A stretch of DNA of 46,860 nucleotides from an uncultured Lachnospiraceae bacterium. GTDB taxonomy: Bacteria > Bacillota > Clostridia > Lachnospirales > Lachnospiraceae. Below are positions 1-8,182 of the stretch, one piece after another. The DNA lies in assembly GCA_949879775.1 (NCBI GenBank), contig CATLBW010000005.1:1-46860 (forward strand). The letters run 5' to 3'. Below the pieces are notes generated by a model, which saw only the letters and a program-made list of their open reading frames with translations, was not told the origin of the DNA and did no database searches. Within the stretch, counting starts at the first letter, position 1. Each line of letters starts with the position of its first letter. A program made the position numbers and the translations under genes.

Positions 1-106
1 GGGAGGGCTGGGGATTGCAATCCTTTCCACGAACCAGGGCGTTGTAACTGATAAAGAAGCAAGAAAATTAGCAGTAGGCGGTGAAGTATTAGCTTACGTG
101 TGGTAA
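1..106 (+). CDS. rpsH: 30S ribosomal protein S8, C-terminal part (partial)
   Basis: The reading frame is open from base 2 and ends at the TAA at 104-106. The last 34 residues include [10 protein letters not shown] and end in GGEVLAYVW, the typical S8 C-terminus. S8 binds the central domain of 16S rRNA and organises the 30S platform. The gene's start lies outside the window. Its stop codon overlaps the AAGGAGG ribosome-binding site of rplF, so the two are translationally close neighbours in the spc operon, where S8 precedes L6 in most bacteria. Confidence 0.95.
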   Translation, partial: GGLGIAILSTNQGVVTDKEARKLAVGGEVLAYVW

Positions 107-118
107 GGAGGTACGGGC

Positions 119-658
119 ATGTCACGAATCGGAAGAATGCCAATCGCAGTACCGGCAGGCGTTACTGTCGACATTGCAGAAAATAATCATGTGACTGTAA
201 AAGGTCCTAAGGGAACATTGGAGAGAACCCTCCCGGCAGAAATGGAAATTAAGCTGGAGGATTCCCATATAACAGTAACAAGGCCGAATGATTTGAAGAA
301 GATGAAATCCTTGCATGGCCTGACAAGAACGCTCATCAACAACATGGTTGTTGGCGTGACGGATGGTTATACCAAGGTACTGGAAGTAAACGGCGTCGGT
401 TACAGGGCTTCCAAGTCCGGCAAAGACCTGACCTTGAACTTGGGATTCTCCCATCCGGTAGTCATGACAGACCCGGAAGGCTTAGAGTCCAAAGTAGAGG
501 GCAACAAGATTACCGTCTCCGGCATCGATAAAGAAAAAGTTGGCCAGTACGCAGCGGAAATCAGGGATAAGAGAAGGCCGGAGCCATACAAAGGCAAGGG
601 TATCAAATATATTGATGAAGTTATCAGGCGTAAAGTTGGTAAGACTGGTAAGAAATAA
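119..658 (+). CDS. rplF: 50S ribosomal protein L6
   Basis: 179 residues, the normal length for bacterial L6, which binds 23S rRNA near the sarcin-ricin loop at the factor-binding site. The N-terminus MSRIGRMPI and the C-terminal motif [13 protein letters not shown] are hallmarks of the family. The ATG at 119 lies 7 nt after AAGGAGG (105-111). It sits between rpsH and rplR as in the canonical spc operon order S8-L6-L18-S5-L30-L15-SecY, all of which is present here on one strand with short gaps. Confidence 0.98.
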   Translation: MSRIGRMPIAVPAGVTVDIAENNHVTVKGPKGTLERTLPAEMEIKLEDSHITVTRPNDLKKMKSLHGLTRTLINNMVVGVTDGYTKVLEVNGVGYRASKSGKDLTLNLGFSHPVVMTDPEGLESKVEGNKITVSGIDKEKVGQYAAEIRDKRRPEPYKGKGIKYIDEVIRRKVGKTGKK

Positions 659-675
659 AATAGGAGGAACAAAAA

Positions 676-1044
676 ATGGTTAATAAAAAATCAAGATCCG
701 AAGTTCGTTTGAAAAAACACAGAAGAATACGTAATCGTTTCTCCGGTACTGCCGAAAGACCACGTTTAGCTGTGTTTAGAAGCAATAATCATATGTATGC
801 GCAGATTATTGATGACAACGCGCAGCATACGCTTGTTTCCGCGTCTACACTTCAGAAGGATGTAAAAGCAGAGCTGGAAAAGACCAATAATGTAGAAGCA
901 GCAGCGCATTTAGGGACTGTGATTGCAAAAAGGGCGTTAGAGAAAGGCATTACCACGGTTGTCTTCGACAGAGGAGGCTATATCTACCAGGGTAAGGTAA
1001 AAGCTTTAGCTGATGCAGCCAGAGAAGCTGGATTAGACTTTTAA
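676..1044 (+). CDS. rplR: 50S ribosomal protein L18
   Basis: 122 residues. L18 is a 5S rRNA-binding protein that helps dock 5S rRNA into the central protuberance. The basic N-terminus [12 protein letters not shown] followed by [17 protein letters not shown] is the standard L18 start, and the C-terminus [11 protein letters not shown] is typical. The ATG at 676 follows TAGGAGG (660-666). The gene lies 17 nt after rplF, within the same transcription unit. Confidence 0.98.
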   Translation: MVNKKSRSEVRLKKHRRIRNRFSGTAERPRLAVFRSNNHMYAQIIDDNAQHTLVSASTLQKDVKAELEKTNNVEAAAHLGTVIAKRALEKGITTVVFDRGGYIYQGKVKALADAAREAGLDF

Positions 1045-1061
1045 TAGGAGGAGACAGACAC

Positions 1062-1571
1062 ATGAAACGTACAATCATTGATGCTAGTCAATTAGAATTA
1101 ACAGAAAAAGTGGTATCAATTAAGCGTGTAACAAAAGTTGTCAAGGGCGGACGTAACATGCGTTTCACAGCTTTGGTTGTTGTTGGCGACGGCAATGGCC
1201 ATGTAGGCGCAGGTTTAGGCAAGGCAACAGAAATTCCTGAGGCAATCCGCAAAGGGAAGGAAGACGCCACCAAAAAGCTGATTTCTGTTAAATTGGATGA
1301 TAACAATAGTATTACACATGATATTTCTGGAAAGCATACCGGGGCATCTGTGCTGCTGAAAAGGGCTCCCGAAGGTACTGGAGTAATCGCAGGCGGTCCG
1401 GCACGTAATGTGTGCGAGCTTGCCGGCATTAAGAATATCCGTACCAAATCTTTGGGATCTAACAATAAGCAGAATGTAGTCCTTGCTACAATCAATGCTT
1501 TGAGCCAGCTTAAATCTCCGGAAGAGGTAGCGAAGCTTCGCGGTAAATCCGTGGAAGAGATACTCGGTTAA
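1062..1571 (+). CDS. rpsE: 30S ribosomal protein S5
   Basis: 169 residues, normal for S5, which sits at the mRNA entry side of the 30S subunit and contributes to decoding fidelity. The double-stranded RNA-binding domain is recognisable in the N-terminal half by the run [16 protein letters not shown], and the C-terminal domain by [11 protein letters not shown]. The ATG at 1062 has an AGGAGG ribosome-binding site upstream (1046-1051). It lies between rplR and rpmD, as expected. Confidence 0.98.
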   Translation: MKRTIIDASQLELTEKVVSIKRVTKVVKGGRNMRFTALVVVGDGNGHVGAGLGKATEIPEAIRKGKEDATKKLISVKLDDNNSITHDISGKHTGASVLLKRAPEGTGVIAGGPARNVCELAGIKNIRTKSLGSNNKQNVVLATINALSQLKSPEEVAKLRGKSVEEILG

Positions 1572-1585
1572 GGAGGACATGGAAA

Positions 1586-1768
1586 ATGGCAGAGAAATTA
1601 AAAATTACACTTGTGAAGTCTACAATCGGCGCGGTTCCTAAGAACCGCAAGACCGTAGAAGCCCTTGGCTTGAGGAAATTGAACCATTCCGTAGAGCAGC
1701 CGGATAACGAGGCGATCAGGGGCATGATTAGGCATGTCAGGCATTTAGTGAAAGTAGAAGAGATTTAA
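1586..1768 (+). CDS. rpmD: 50S ribosomal protein L30
   Basis: 60 residues, the usual size for the short bacterial L30 that binds 23S rRNA. The N-terminal strand [11 protein letters not shown], the [10 protein letters not shown] segment and the [11 protein letters not shown] segment fit the family. The ATG at 1586 is preceded by AAGGAGG (1571-1577), which overlaps the rpsE stop region. The position between S5 and L15 is diagnostic. Confidence 0.97.
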   Translation: MAEKLKITLVKSTIGAVPKNRKTVEALGLRKLNHSVEQPDNEAIRGMIRHVRHLVKVEEI

Positions 1769-1791
1769 CACAAAAGTAAGGAGGTGTCAGA

Positions 1792-2232
1792 ATGGACTTA
1801 TCAAATTTAAGACCGGCGCAAGGTTCCAAACATGGTGATAGATTTAGAAGGGGACGCGGGCACGGCTCAGGAAATGGTAAGACGGCAGGTAAGGGGCATA
1901 AGGGACAGAAAGCCCGTTCCGGCTCACCAAGACCGGGCTTTGAAGGCGGCCAGATGCCATTATACAGAAGAATTCCCAAACGCGGGTTTACAAACAGGAA
2001 TTCTAAGGAAATTATTGCAATCAATGTTGACAAACTGGAAGTGTTTGATAATGATGCTGTTGTAACCGTGGAAGATTTATTGGAACGCAGAATAATCAGA
2101 AAGACCGGGGATGGAGTAAAGATCCTGGGAAACGGTGATTTAACCAAGAAACTCACAGTTCAGGTAAATGCCTTCAGTGCAAGCGCAAAGGAAAAGATTG
2201 AGGCTCTGGGCGGAAAAGCAGAGGTGATCTAA
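1792..2232 (+). CDS. rplO: 50S ribosomal protein L15
   Basis: 146 residues. L15 is a late-assembly 23S rRNA-binding protein with a long glycine- and arginine-rich N-terminal extension. That extension is seen as [20 protein letters not shown], followed by a globular C-terminal half. The ATG at 1792 follows AAGGAGG. It ends 2 nt before the secY start, suggesting translational coupling with the translocase gene. Confidence 0.98.
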   Translation: MDLSNLRPAQGSKHGDRFRRGRGHGSGNGKTAGKGHKGQKARSGSPRPGFEGGQMPLYRRIPKRGFTNRNSKEIIAINVDKLEVFDNDAVVTVEDLLERRIIRKTGDGVKILGNGDLTKKLTVQVNAFSASAKEKIEALGGKAEVI

Positions 2233-2234
2233 GG

Positions 2235-3554
2235 ATGCTGGAGACACTTCGTAAAGCGTTTAAAATCAAAGATATCAGAAACCGTATATTTTATACCTTT
2301 TTAATGTTGATTGTCATCAGGCTGGGTTCTCAGCTACCCTTGCCGGGCGTCAAGGGAGAGGTGATTGCAGAATGGTTTGCAAGCCAGGGAGCAGATGGCT
2401 TCAACTTCTTTAATGCCATCACGGGTGGCTCTTTCGAGCAGATGTCAATATTTGCTTTGAATATTACGCCTTATATTACGTCTTCCATCATTATGCAGCT
2501 TCTGACGATTGCAATCCCTAAATTGGAAGAGATGCAGAAAGACGGAGAAGACGGCCGCAAGAAAATTGCGGAGATTACTCGTTATGTAACGGTTGCCCTT
2601 GCCTTGATCCAGTCAATTGCCATGGCAATCGGATTTGGGCGCGGCGGTTATCTGGAGCAGTTTAATGCGCTGCAGGTAATCATGATGGTTACAACATTGA
2701 CGGCAGGTTCCGCAGTGCTGATGTGGATTGGAGAGAGAATCACCGAGAAGGGTGTCGGCAACGGTATCTCTATCGTGTTAACGATTAATATTATCTCACG
2801 AATCCCAGAAGATTTGATGACTTTATATAACCAGTTTATCAAGAACGCGCCGAATGTAGGAAACGCAATTATTGCGGCGCTTGTAATCCTGGCGGTTATC
2901 TTGGTAACGGTTGTGTTCGTCATTATCCTCCAGGATGGAGAGCGCAAGATTCCCGTACAGTACAGTAAGAAGATTCAGGGGCGCAAGCAGGTAGGCGGCC
3001 AGTCCAGCCATATCCCGCTGAAAGTAAACACCGCGGGCGTTATCCCGATTATCTTTGCACAATCCATTTTGCAGTTCCCGGTAGTAATTGCCAGCCTTAT
3101 GGGCAAAGGAAATGGGAATGGAATCGGGAGCAAAATCCTTCACGGTATGTCCCAGTCCTACTGGTGTGACCCTGAGCAGCCTGTTTACAGCATAGGTTTG
3201 GTCGTATATATTATTTTAATTGTTGCATTTGCATATTTCTATACTTCCATTACCTTCAATCCGCTGGAGATTGCAAATAATATGAAACGCCAGGGCGGAT
3301 TTATTCCGGGAATCAGGCCCGGGAAGCCAACCAGCGACTATCTGGCAAAGATTTTGAATTATATCGTATTCATTGGAGCAGTGGGCCTTACGATTGTTGC
3401 CGTAATCCCGATTTTCTTTAACGGGGTATTCAGCGCAAACGTATCTTTCGGCGGCACATCCATCATCATTATCGTGGGTGTTATTATTGAGACGCTCAAG
3501 CAGATTGAATCCCAGATGCTGGTACGCTACTATAAAGGATTTTTGAATGATTAA
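2235..3554 (+). CDS. secY: Protein translocase channel subunit SecY
   Basis: 439 residues, the usual SecY length. It forms the membrane channel of the Sec translocon with SecE and SecG. About ten hydrophobic segments are visible. Typical motifs include GSQLPLPGV near the N-terminus, FALNITPYITSSIIMQLL (pore/TM2 region), GERITEKGVGNGIS and, in the cytoplasmic C5 loop, QGGFIPGIRPGKPT, which contacts SecA and ribosomes. The ATG at 2235 is 2 nt downstream of rplO, with a GAGGTGAT element inside the rplO end acting as ribosome-binding site. Confidence 0.98.
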   Translation: MLETLRKAFKIKDIRNRIFYTFLMLIVIRLGSQLPLPGVKGEVIAEWFASQGADGFNFFNAITGGSFEQMSIFALNITPYITSSIIMQLLTIAIPKLEEMQKDGEDGRKKIAEITRYVTVALALIQSIAMAIGFGRGGYLEQFNALQVIMMVTTLTAGSAVLMWIGERITEKGVGNGISIVLTINIISRIPEDLMTLYNQFIKNAPNVGNAIIAALVILAVILVTVVFVIILQDGERKIPVQYSKKIQGRKQVGGQSSHIPLKVNTAGVIPIIFAQSILQFPVVIASLMGKGNGNGIGSKILHGMSQSYWCDPEQPVYSIGLVVYIILIVAFAYFYTSITFNPLEIANNMKRQGGFIPGIRPGKPTSDYLAKILNYIVFIGAVGLTIVAVIPIFFNGVFSANVSFGGTSIIIIVGVIIETLKQIESQMLVRYYKGFLND

Positions 3555-3565
3555 GAACTGAGTAT

Positions 3566-3608
3566 GTGTGCCTGGGAGGCGCCGCAGGGCGTTTCCCATG
3601 GTGCACTA
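3566..3608 (+). repeat. Imperfect palindrome in the secY-adk gap
   Basis: Between secY and adk the sequence can fold back on itself: arms around GTGCC-TGGGA-GGCG on the left pair with CGTTTCCCA-TGG-TGCAC on the right around a GCA-rich centre. No T-run follows, so it is not a convincing terminator. It resembles, in style rather than exact sequence, the other intergenic palindromes of this operon. Confidence 0.45.
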
Positions 3609-3631
3609 ACGTTATTTTAGGAGGAAGGCAA

Positions 3632-3652
3632 ATGCTTTCATGGCATAGTTAG
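3632..3652 (+). other. Possible six-codon leader ORF ahead of adk
   Basis: A minimal ORF (M-L-S-W-H-S, TAG) begins at an ATG preceded by its own strong TAGGAGGAAG site (3619-3628). Its TAG stop (3650-3652) forms the first bases of a second TAGGAGGAAG (3650-3659) that serves adk at 3665. The duplicated ribosome-binding sites are directly visible. Whether the mini-ORF is translated is unknown; it could also simply be a duplicated SD. Confidence 0.3.
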
Positions 3653-3664
3653 GAGGAAGATTGT

Positions 3665-4309
3665 ATGAAAATTATTATGTTGGGTGCACCGGGGGCAGGA
3701 AAAGGGACGCAGGCAAAGCAGATTGCAGATAAATATTCCATTCCCCACATTTCCACGGGAGATATTTTCCGTGCAAACCTAAAAGCCGGCACAGAATTAG
3801 GGAAGAAAGCAAAAGAATATATGGATCAGGGGCTTTTGGTGCCAGATGAGCTGACCTGCGACCTTGTTATGGACCGTATCGCGCAAGATGACTGCAAGAA
3901 TGGATTTGTATTGGACGGTTTTCCGAGGACCATCCCACAGGCAGAAGCCTTAGATGCAGCCCTCGCTAAAATTAATCAGAAGATGGACTATGCTATTGAT
4001 GTGGACGTCCCGGACGATAACATCATAAACCGTATGTCTGGCAGGCGTGCCTGCTTAAATTGCGGCGCAACATACCACATCGTGTCTATTCCCACCAAGC
4101 AGGAAGGCATTTGCGACCGCTGCGGCAATCCGGTGGTACTCAGGGACGATGACCAGCCAGAGACAGTGAAAAAGCGTCTTAATGTATACCACGAGCAGAC
4201 GCAGCCGTTGATTGACTATTACCAGAAACAGGGCATTTTAAAGAGCGTGGATGGGACGCAGCCAATGGAGAGCGTTTTTGGAGCCATTGTGGAAATATTG
4301 GGGGCGTAA
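3665..4309 (+). CDS. adk: Adenylate kinase
   Basis: 214 residues. It catalyses ATP + AMP to 2 ADP in the cytoplasm and balances adenine nucleotides. The P-loop GAPGAGKGT is at residues 7-15, and the AMP/catalytic motif [13 protein letters not shown] is in the middle. The LID domain carries two CxxC pairs (CLNCG and CDRCG), so this is the zinc-binding form common in Gram-positive bacteria. The ATG at 3665 follows TAGGAGGAAG. The stop lies 2 nt before map, and the secY-adk-map order is classic for Firmicutes. Confidence 0.98.
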   Translation: MKIIMLGAPGAGKGTQAKQIADKYSIPHISTGDIFRANLKAGTELGKKAKEYMDQGLLVPDELTCDLVMDRIAQDDCKNGFVLDGFPRTIPQAEALDAALAKINQKMDYAIDVDVPDDNIINRMSGRRACLNCGATYHIVSIPTKQEGICDRCGNPVVLRDDDQPETVKKRLNVYHEQTQPLIDYYQKQGILKSVDGTQPMESVFGAIVEILGA

Positions 4310-4311
4310 AC

Positions 4312-5076
4312 ATGTCAGTATCCATAAAATCAGCCAGGGAAATTGAATTGATGAGGGCAGCAGGGAAGATCCTGGCAAAAGTCCATGAAAATTTGGGAAA
4401 GGAATTGCGGCCGGGAATGTCTACCCTCGACATAGACCACCTGGGCGATGATATCATCCGCAGTTATGGATGCATCCCGTCTTTCAAGAATTACAATGGC
4501 TATCCGGCGTCTGTGTGTGTTTCCGTGAATGATGAAGTTGTCCATGGCATTCCCACTAAGAAACGTATCATACGTGAGGGCGACATTGTAAGCCTTGATA
4601 TTGGCGTAATCTACAAAGGATACCATTCTGATGCGGCGAGGACGCATGGCATTGGTGAAATTTCCAAGGAGGCCGCATTATTAATAGAAAGGACGCGCCA
4701 AAGTTTTTTTGAGGGCATAAAGTATGCAAGGGAAGGTCATCACCTACATGAGATTTCCAATGCTATCAGCGCATATGCGGAAAGCTTTGGCTATGGGGTG
4801 GTACGGGACCTGGTAGGGCATGGGGTTGGCACCCATTTGCATGAAGATCCACAGATTCCCAACTTCGCGCAGAAGAGCAGGGGCGTGCGGCTGCGGGCAG
4901 GCATGACATTGGCAATAGAACCCATGATTAATGCAGGGCGTTTTGATGTGGAATGGCAGGATGATGACTGGACTGTGGTGACGCAGGACGGCTCCCTGTC
5001 TGCTCATTACGAAAATACGATTCTGATTACATCCGGCGAGCCGGAAATTTTGAGCCTGACCGAGGGCGCTTATTGA
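4312..5076 (+). CDS. map: Methionine aminopeptidase, type I
   Basis: 254 residues. It removes N-terminal methionine from nascent proteins whose second residue is small, using two metal ions. Family landmarks are seen in order: SIKSAREIELMRAAG at the N-terminus, VVHGIPTKKRI, DIGVIYKGYHSDAARTHGIG (aspartate ligands), HGVGTHLHEDPQIPNF (histidine ligand), LAIEPMI and the final ENTILIT glutamate. It starts 2 nt after adk and is likely coupled to it. It is the last of the tightly packed adk-map pair before a 113-nt gap. Confidence 0.97.
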   Translation: MSVSIKSAREIELMRAAGKILAKVHENLGKELRPGMSTLDIDHLGDDIIRSYGCIPSFKNYNGYPASVCVSVNDEVVHGIPTKKRIIREGDIVSLDIGVIYKGYHSDAARTHGIGEISKEAALLIERTRQSFFEGIKYAREGHHLHEISNAISAYAESFGYGVVRDLVGHGVGTHLHEDPQIPNFAQKSRGVRLRAGMTLAIEPMINAGRFDVEWQDDDWTVVTQDGSLSAHYENTILITSGEPEILSLTEGAY

Positions 5077-5189
5077 AGCCAAGTGCATTGCACAGGCAGA
5101 GATTTGCGCGGGGGTGTTCTGTGAGCTTAGCGAGGCCGAAAGTATCTGGCGAATGGCGAGCAGAGCTTCCTTAAATTAGGAGGTAATTG

Positions 5190-5459
5190 ATGGACATTAA
5201 GTTAGCAGTTTCCAGGTCAGGACATGACAAAGACAGTCTTTATGTAATTATAAAGGAAGAAGCCAATCTGGTTTATTTGGCGGATGGGAAGTCAAAGCCC
5301 ATAGAAAAGCCGAAAAAAAAGAACAGGAAACATATTCAAATTATTAAAAATCTTCCGAAAGAGATTACAGAAGTCTTTTCACAGCAGGATTTTCGGAATG
5401 AGGAAATAAAAAGGGCGATTAAGCTTTATCAAGAACAAACTGGTTTCAGGAGGGAATAA
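5190..5459 (+). CDS. KOW-domain RNA-binding protein (L14e-like)
   Basis: 89 residues from the ATG at 5190; a TTG one codon earlier is in frame, but the ATG sits better behind TAGGAGG (5177-5183). The N-terminal part, with [13 protein letters not shown], a lone beta-rich segment and a YLADGKSKP turn, matches the small KOW-domain proteins found between map and infA in many Clostridia. The basic KPKKKNRKH stretch and helical C-terminus suggest RNA or ribosome binding. The exact function is not known. The stop is 1 nt before infA. Confidence 0.8.
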   Translation: MDIKLAVSRSGHDKDSLYVIIKEEANLVYLADGKSKPIEKPKKKNRKHIQIIKNLPKEITEVFSQQDFRNEEIKRAIKLYQEQTGFRRE

Positions 5460-5460
5460 A

Positions 5461-5679
5461 ATGTCAAAAGCAGATGTTATTGAAGTAGAAGGAAAAGTGG
5501 TTGAGAAGCTGCCAAACGCCATGTTCCAAGTTGAGTTGGAGAATGGGCATCAGATCCTGGCGCATATCAGCGGGAAGCTAAGGATGAATTTTATCCGCAT
5601 CCTGCCGGGGGATAAGGTGACGATTGAGATGTCCCCATATGACCTGACAAAAGGCAGGATTATCTGGAGGGATAAATAG
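5461..5679 (+). CDS. infA: Translation initiation factor IF-1
   Basis: 72 residues, the standard size of IF-1, an OB-fold (S1-type) protein that binds the A site of the 30S subunit during initiation. It shows [21 protein letters not shown], the [19 protein letters not shown] core and the signature ending [13 protein letters not shown]. It is separated from the KOW gene by 1 nt, with GGAGGG inside the end of that gene as ribosome-binding site. It ends the first transcription block; a new promoter lies about 140 nt downstream. Confidence 0.98.
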   Translation: MSKADVIEVEGKVVEKLPNAMFQVELENGHQILAHISGKLRMNFIRILPGDKVTIEMSPYDLTKGRIIWRDK

Positions 5680-5819
5680 GGCGCAAAGACATGAGAAACC
5701 ATCGGATGGGATATGGCAAATGTATTCTTTCCGGTGGTTGTTTTTATAACGGGTGGCAAATTTGCAGTTTCCAATAGAAATATAATATATCGCGTGTTTT
5801 AAGGAAGTTAAAAAAAGCC

Positions 5820-5848
5820 TTGATTTTTCTGGGCTTGGATGGTATACT
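5820..5848 (+). promoter_or_regulatory. Sigma-70-type promoter ahead of rpmJ
   Basis: TTGATT (5820-5825), a 17-nt spacer and TATACT (5843-5848) give a good housekeeping promoter inside the infA-rpmJ gap. The expected leader (from about 5855 to 5948) can form small hairpins, for example GCGCAT-AAAA-ATGCGT around 5882-5898 and ATGTC/GGACAT near 5913-5928. It would let rpmJ-rpsM-rpsK-rpsD-rpoA-rplQ be transcribed independently of the upstream operon. A leader-based autoregulatory site for an r-protein is possible but not shown. Confidence 0.6.
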
Positions 5849-5948
5849 GTTAGCTGAATGCTTTTGGAGCATATTATTTTTGCGCATAAAAATGCGTAAA
5901 GGTCATTTTAGAATGTCTGTTTGGACATAGCAGAAAGGAGGAAACGCT

Positions 5949-6062
5949 GTGAAGGTAAGATCATCAGTAAAACCTATTTGCGAAAAGTGCAAGATTATCA
6001 AGAGAAAAGGAAGCATCCGGGTAATCTGCGAGAACCCAAAACACAAACAGAGACAGGGGTGA
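5949..6062 (+). CDS. rpmJ: 50S ribosomal protein L36
   Basis: A small gene encoding 37 residues, starting [14 protein letters not shown] and ending HKQRQG. It begins at a GTG (5949) preceded by AAAGGAGG (5934-5941). The CEKC pair plus the later cysteine (VIC) and histidine (PKHK) form the zinc ribbon of the C+ type L36. L36 binds 23S rRNA near the GTPase centre. It lies between infA and rpsM, as in most bacteria, but with large gaps on both sides (269 and 421 nt). Confidence 0.97.
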   Translation: MKVRSSVKPICEKCKIIKRKGSIRVICENPKHKQRQG

Positions 6063-6483
6063 CCGGAAACACTTAACGAACACTAGCATTTATGCGAAGT
6101 GTGAGTTTAGTGTGAGGTCGTTCTGTGCGCTTAACGAAAACAAGCTTACAAGCGCAGTTTAAGGTTAGCGAACAGAACCTCCTTATTTACGAATTGTTTG
6201 TGAAGGTTTGTTTTTATTTATGTGCGGCTGTAGCAGGGTATTGGAAGTTTTCCTTGCTATTCATAATAACCAGCATGCACGGCTGGGTTCTTGTTCTTTG
6301 ATACCGAGGGAACAGGAATGGGACAGTGCCAAAGGCAAGCAGACAGTATACACACATTTCAGGACGAGCAACCGTAGCTGTATATGGTCGGCTGATGTCA
6401 GGCGAAACTTGTTGCTGGTTTTGCCAGGTATCTTATAGCATTCAATAATTGAGAAGAAAATTTTATGGAGGTGCACAACACAC
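6063..6483 (+). other. Long rpmJ-rpsM intergenic region with palindromes
   Basis: No credible gene is seen in these 421 nt; a 76-codon open frame at 6208-6438 lacks a ribosome-binding site and resembles nothing recognised. The first part holds two back-to-back imperfect palindromes (about 6070-6115 and 6118-6177); the rest has weak local pairing only. An S4- or S13-binding leader would be expected near here in some bacteria, but no known leader could be recognised by eye. Confidence 0.5.
6118..6177 (+). repeat. Imperfect palindrome, family A copy 1
   Basis: Outer arms GTTCTGTGCGCTTAAC and GTTAGCGAACAGAAC pair with one bulge. The inner part (CTTAACGAAAACAAGC at 6130-6145 and GCGCAGTTTAAGGTTAG at 6152-6168) is a diverged version of the copies at 6857-6895 and 6980-7021. 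The substitutions keep the arms pairable. It lies in the transcribed gap between rpmJ and rpsM. Confidence 0.65.
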
Positions 6484-6852
6484 ATGGCTCGTATTGCAGG
6501 TGTAGATTTACCAAGAGAAAAACGTGTTGAGATCGGGTTGACTTATATTTACGGCATCGGAAGGGCTAGCTCAAACCGTATCCTTGCCGAGGCAAAGGTA
6601 AACCCAGATACTCGTGTCAGGGATTTGACTGATGAAGAAGTAAAGAGGATTAGCGAAGTAGTTGACCAGACTCAGATGGTAGAAGGAGATTTGAGGAGGG
6701 AGATTGCTTTAAATATTAAGAGATTACAGGAAATCGGATGTTATCGTGGAATCCGTCATAGGAAAGGCCTTCCGGTCCGTGGGCAGAAGACTAAGACCAA
6801 TGCGAGAACCAGAAAAGGACCTAAGAGGACTGTCGCTAATAAGAAAAAGTAG
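6484..6852 (+). CDS. rpsM: 30S ribosomal protein S13
   Basis: 122 residues, the normal length. S13 sits in the 30S head, contacts the P-site tRNA and forms inter-subunit bridges. The helix-two-turn-helix N-terminus [20 protein letters not shown] and the C-terminal basic tail [20 protein letters not shown] are diagnostic. The ATG at 6484 follows TGGAGGTG (6465-6472). It is followed by a 280-nt repeat-filled gap before rpsK, which is unusual since these two genes are normally adjacent. Confidence 0.98.
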   Translation: MARIAGVDLPREKRVEIGLTYIYGIGRASSNRILAEAKVNPDTRVRDLTDEEVKRISEVVDQTQMVEGDLRREIALNIKRLQEIGCYRGIRHRKGLPVRGQKTKTNARTRKGPKRTVANKKK

Positions 6853-6856
6853 AGCA

Positions 6857-6895
6857 CTTAGCGAAAGCAAGCTGACAAGCGCAGCTTGAGGTTAG
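6857..6895 (+). repeat. Imperfect palindrome, family A copy 2
   Basis: CTTAGCGAAAGCAAGC (6857-6872) and GCGCAGCTTGAGGTTAG (6879-6895) recur almost exactly at 6980-6995 and 7005-7021, with different bases between. Within the copy CAAGCT pairs with AGCTTG, and the outer GCACTTA pairs with TTAGTGC. It contains GCGAAAGC (6861-6868), a sequence known to form a very stable DNA mini-hairpin. Confidence 0.75.
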
Positions 6896-6935
6896 TGCGA
6901 ACTTTGTTACCGAGACTTAGCGGTGGCGAGCCGAT

Positions 6936-6966
6936 AGGCGAAGGCAGCGTGATAGTCGAGCGTAAC
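6936..6966 (+). repeat. 31-bp direct repeat, copy 1
   Basis: This 31-bp stretch, beginning AGGCGAAGGCAGCGTGATAG, is repeated at 7039-7069 with a single mismatch (A versus G near its end). The two copies flank the second family A palindrome, so the rpsM-rpsK gap appears to hold two rounds of the same composite unit (palindrome plus 31-mer). Confidence 0.85.
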
Positions 6967-6979
6967 TACCTTGTAAAAG

Positions 6980-7021
6980 CTTAGCGAAAGCAAGCGGTTT
7001 TATGGCGCAGCTTGAGGTTAG
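6980..7021 (+). repeat. Imperfect palindrome, family A copy 3
   Basis: The arms CTTAGCGAAAGCAAGC (6980-6995) and GCGCAGCTTGAGGTTAG (7005-7021) are identical to those of copy 2, while the centre differs (GGTTTTATG). It is followed by CGAACAGAAC, which is shared with copy 1. It contains GCGAAAGC at 6984-6991. Confidence 0.75.
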
Positions 7022-7038
7022 CGAACAGAACTACCATA

Positions 7039-7069
7039 AGGCGAAGGCAGCGTGATAGTCGGGCGTAAC
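7039..7069 (+). repeat. 31-bp direct repeat, copy 2
   Basis: Second copy of the 31-mer at 6936-6966, with one mismatch. It ends about 60 nt before the rpsK start. Confidence 0.85.
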
Positions 7070-7132
7070 CACTATCAATAATGATATGTAACTATTATAT
7101 TAAATATGAGAAGAAAGTAGGTTAGTTTAGAA

Positions 7133-7528
7133 ATGGCGAAAAACACTGCAAAAAAAGTGACAAAAAAGCGCGTAAAGAAAAACGTTGAACGCGGACAGGC
7201 GCACATTCAGTCATCTTTTAACAATACAATTGTAACCATTACAGATGCTGAAGGAAATGCTTTATCATGGGCAAGTGCAGGCGGTCTTGGTTTTAGAGGT
7301 TCAAGGAAATCTACTCCATATGCTGCACAGATGGCAGCAGAGACTGCGACAAAAGCAGCCCTCATCCATGGTTTGAAAACAGTCGACGTTATGGTAAAAG
7401 GACCCGGTTCAGGACGTGAAGCAGCTATCCGTGCGCTTCAGGCATGCGGACTTGAAGTAACCAGCATTAAAGACGTTACTCCGGTACCTCACAACGGATG
7501 TCGTCCACCCAAACGCAGAAGAGTCTAA
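7133..7528 (+). CDS. rpsK: 30S ribosomal protein S11
   Basis: 131 residues. S11 lies on the platform of the 30S subunit and helps position mRNA in the E site. It shows the basic N-terminus [14 protein letters not shown], the core [19 protein letters not shown] and the ending [13 protein letters not shown], a highly conserved S11 tail. The ATG is at 7133; only a weak GAAAGTAGG element (7113-7121) precedes it, so its ribosome-binding site is poorer than that of its neighbours. Confidence 0.98.
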   Translation: MAKNTAKKVTKKRVKKNVERGQAHIQSSFNNTIVTITDAEGNALSWASAGGLGFRGSRKSTPYAAQMAAETATKAALIHGLKTVDVMVKGPGSGREAAIRALQACGLEVTSIKDVTPVPHNGCRPPKRRRV

Positions 7529-7547
7529 TTAGGAGGTATAGGTTAAG

Positions 7548-8141
7548 ATGGCAGTAAATAGAGTTCCAGTTCTCAAGAGATGCAGATCCCTTGGTTTAGA
7601 TCCCGTATATCTGGGAATAGATAAGAAGTCCAACAGGCAGTTAAAGAGAGCAAACAGAAAAGTGTCTGAGTATGGCCTTCAGTTGAGAGAGAAACAGAAA
7701 GCAAAATTCATATATGGCGTATTGGAGAAGCCTTTCCACAATTACTATCTTAAAGCTGACAGAATGAAGGGTATGACGGGTGAGAACTTGATGATCCTTC
7801 TTGAGAGAAGGCTGGATAACGTTGTATACCGCCTGGGCCTGGCAAGGACCAGAAAAGAGGCAAGGCAGATAGTTGGACATAAACATGTGCTGGTAAATGG
7901 CAAGCAGGTGAAAATCCCATCCTATCTGATTAAGGCTGGTGATACGATTGAAATTAAAGAGAAATGCAAAGGCTCCCAGAGATACAAAGATATCCTTGAG
8001 GTAACCGGAGGAAGGCTGGTGCCGGAATGGTTGGATATTGACCAGGAAAACCTGAAAGGCGCGGTAAAAGAATTGCCAAACAGAGAGGTGATTGACGTTC
8101 CTGTCGATGAGATGCTTATCGTCGAGTTATATTCTAAATAA
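7548..8141 (+). CDS. rpsD: 30S ribosomal protein S4
   Basis: 197 residues. S4 is a primary 16S rRNA-binding protein that nucleates 30S assembly and in several bacteria represses its own operon. The N-terminus [17 protein letters not shown] lacks the zinc CxxC knuckles, so this is the C-minus form. The S4 RNA-binding domain is seen in the middle: [20 protein letters not shown], followed by HVLVNGKQV. The ATG at 7548 follows TAGGAGG (7529-7535). It lies between rpsK and rpoA, the normal alpha-operon position. Confidence 0.98.
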   Translation: MAVNRVPVLKRCRSLGLDPVYLGIDKKSNRQLKRANRKVSEYGLQLREKQKAKFIYGVLEKPFHNYYLKADRMKGMTGENLMILLERRLDNVVYRLGLARTRKEARQIVGHKHVLVNGKQVKIPSYLIKAGDTIEIKEKCKGSQRYKDILEVTGGRLVPEWLDIDQENLKGAVKELPNREVIDVPVDEMLIVELYSK

Positions 8142-8182
8142 TAAGTGACAAGCAACGAAATCCGAAAAGGAGGGACTTTGTA

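Noticed and set aside
6208-6438. 76-codon open frame in the rpmJ-rpsM gap
   Set aside because: No ribosome-binding site, odd composition, and no similarity recognised; it overlaps ordinary non-coding DNA.
6857-7069. CRISPR-like array
   Set aside because: Only two to three imperfect copies, palindromic and without regular spacers or cas genes.
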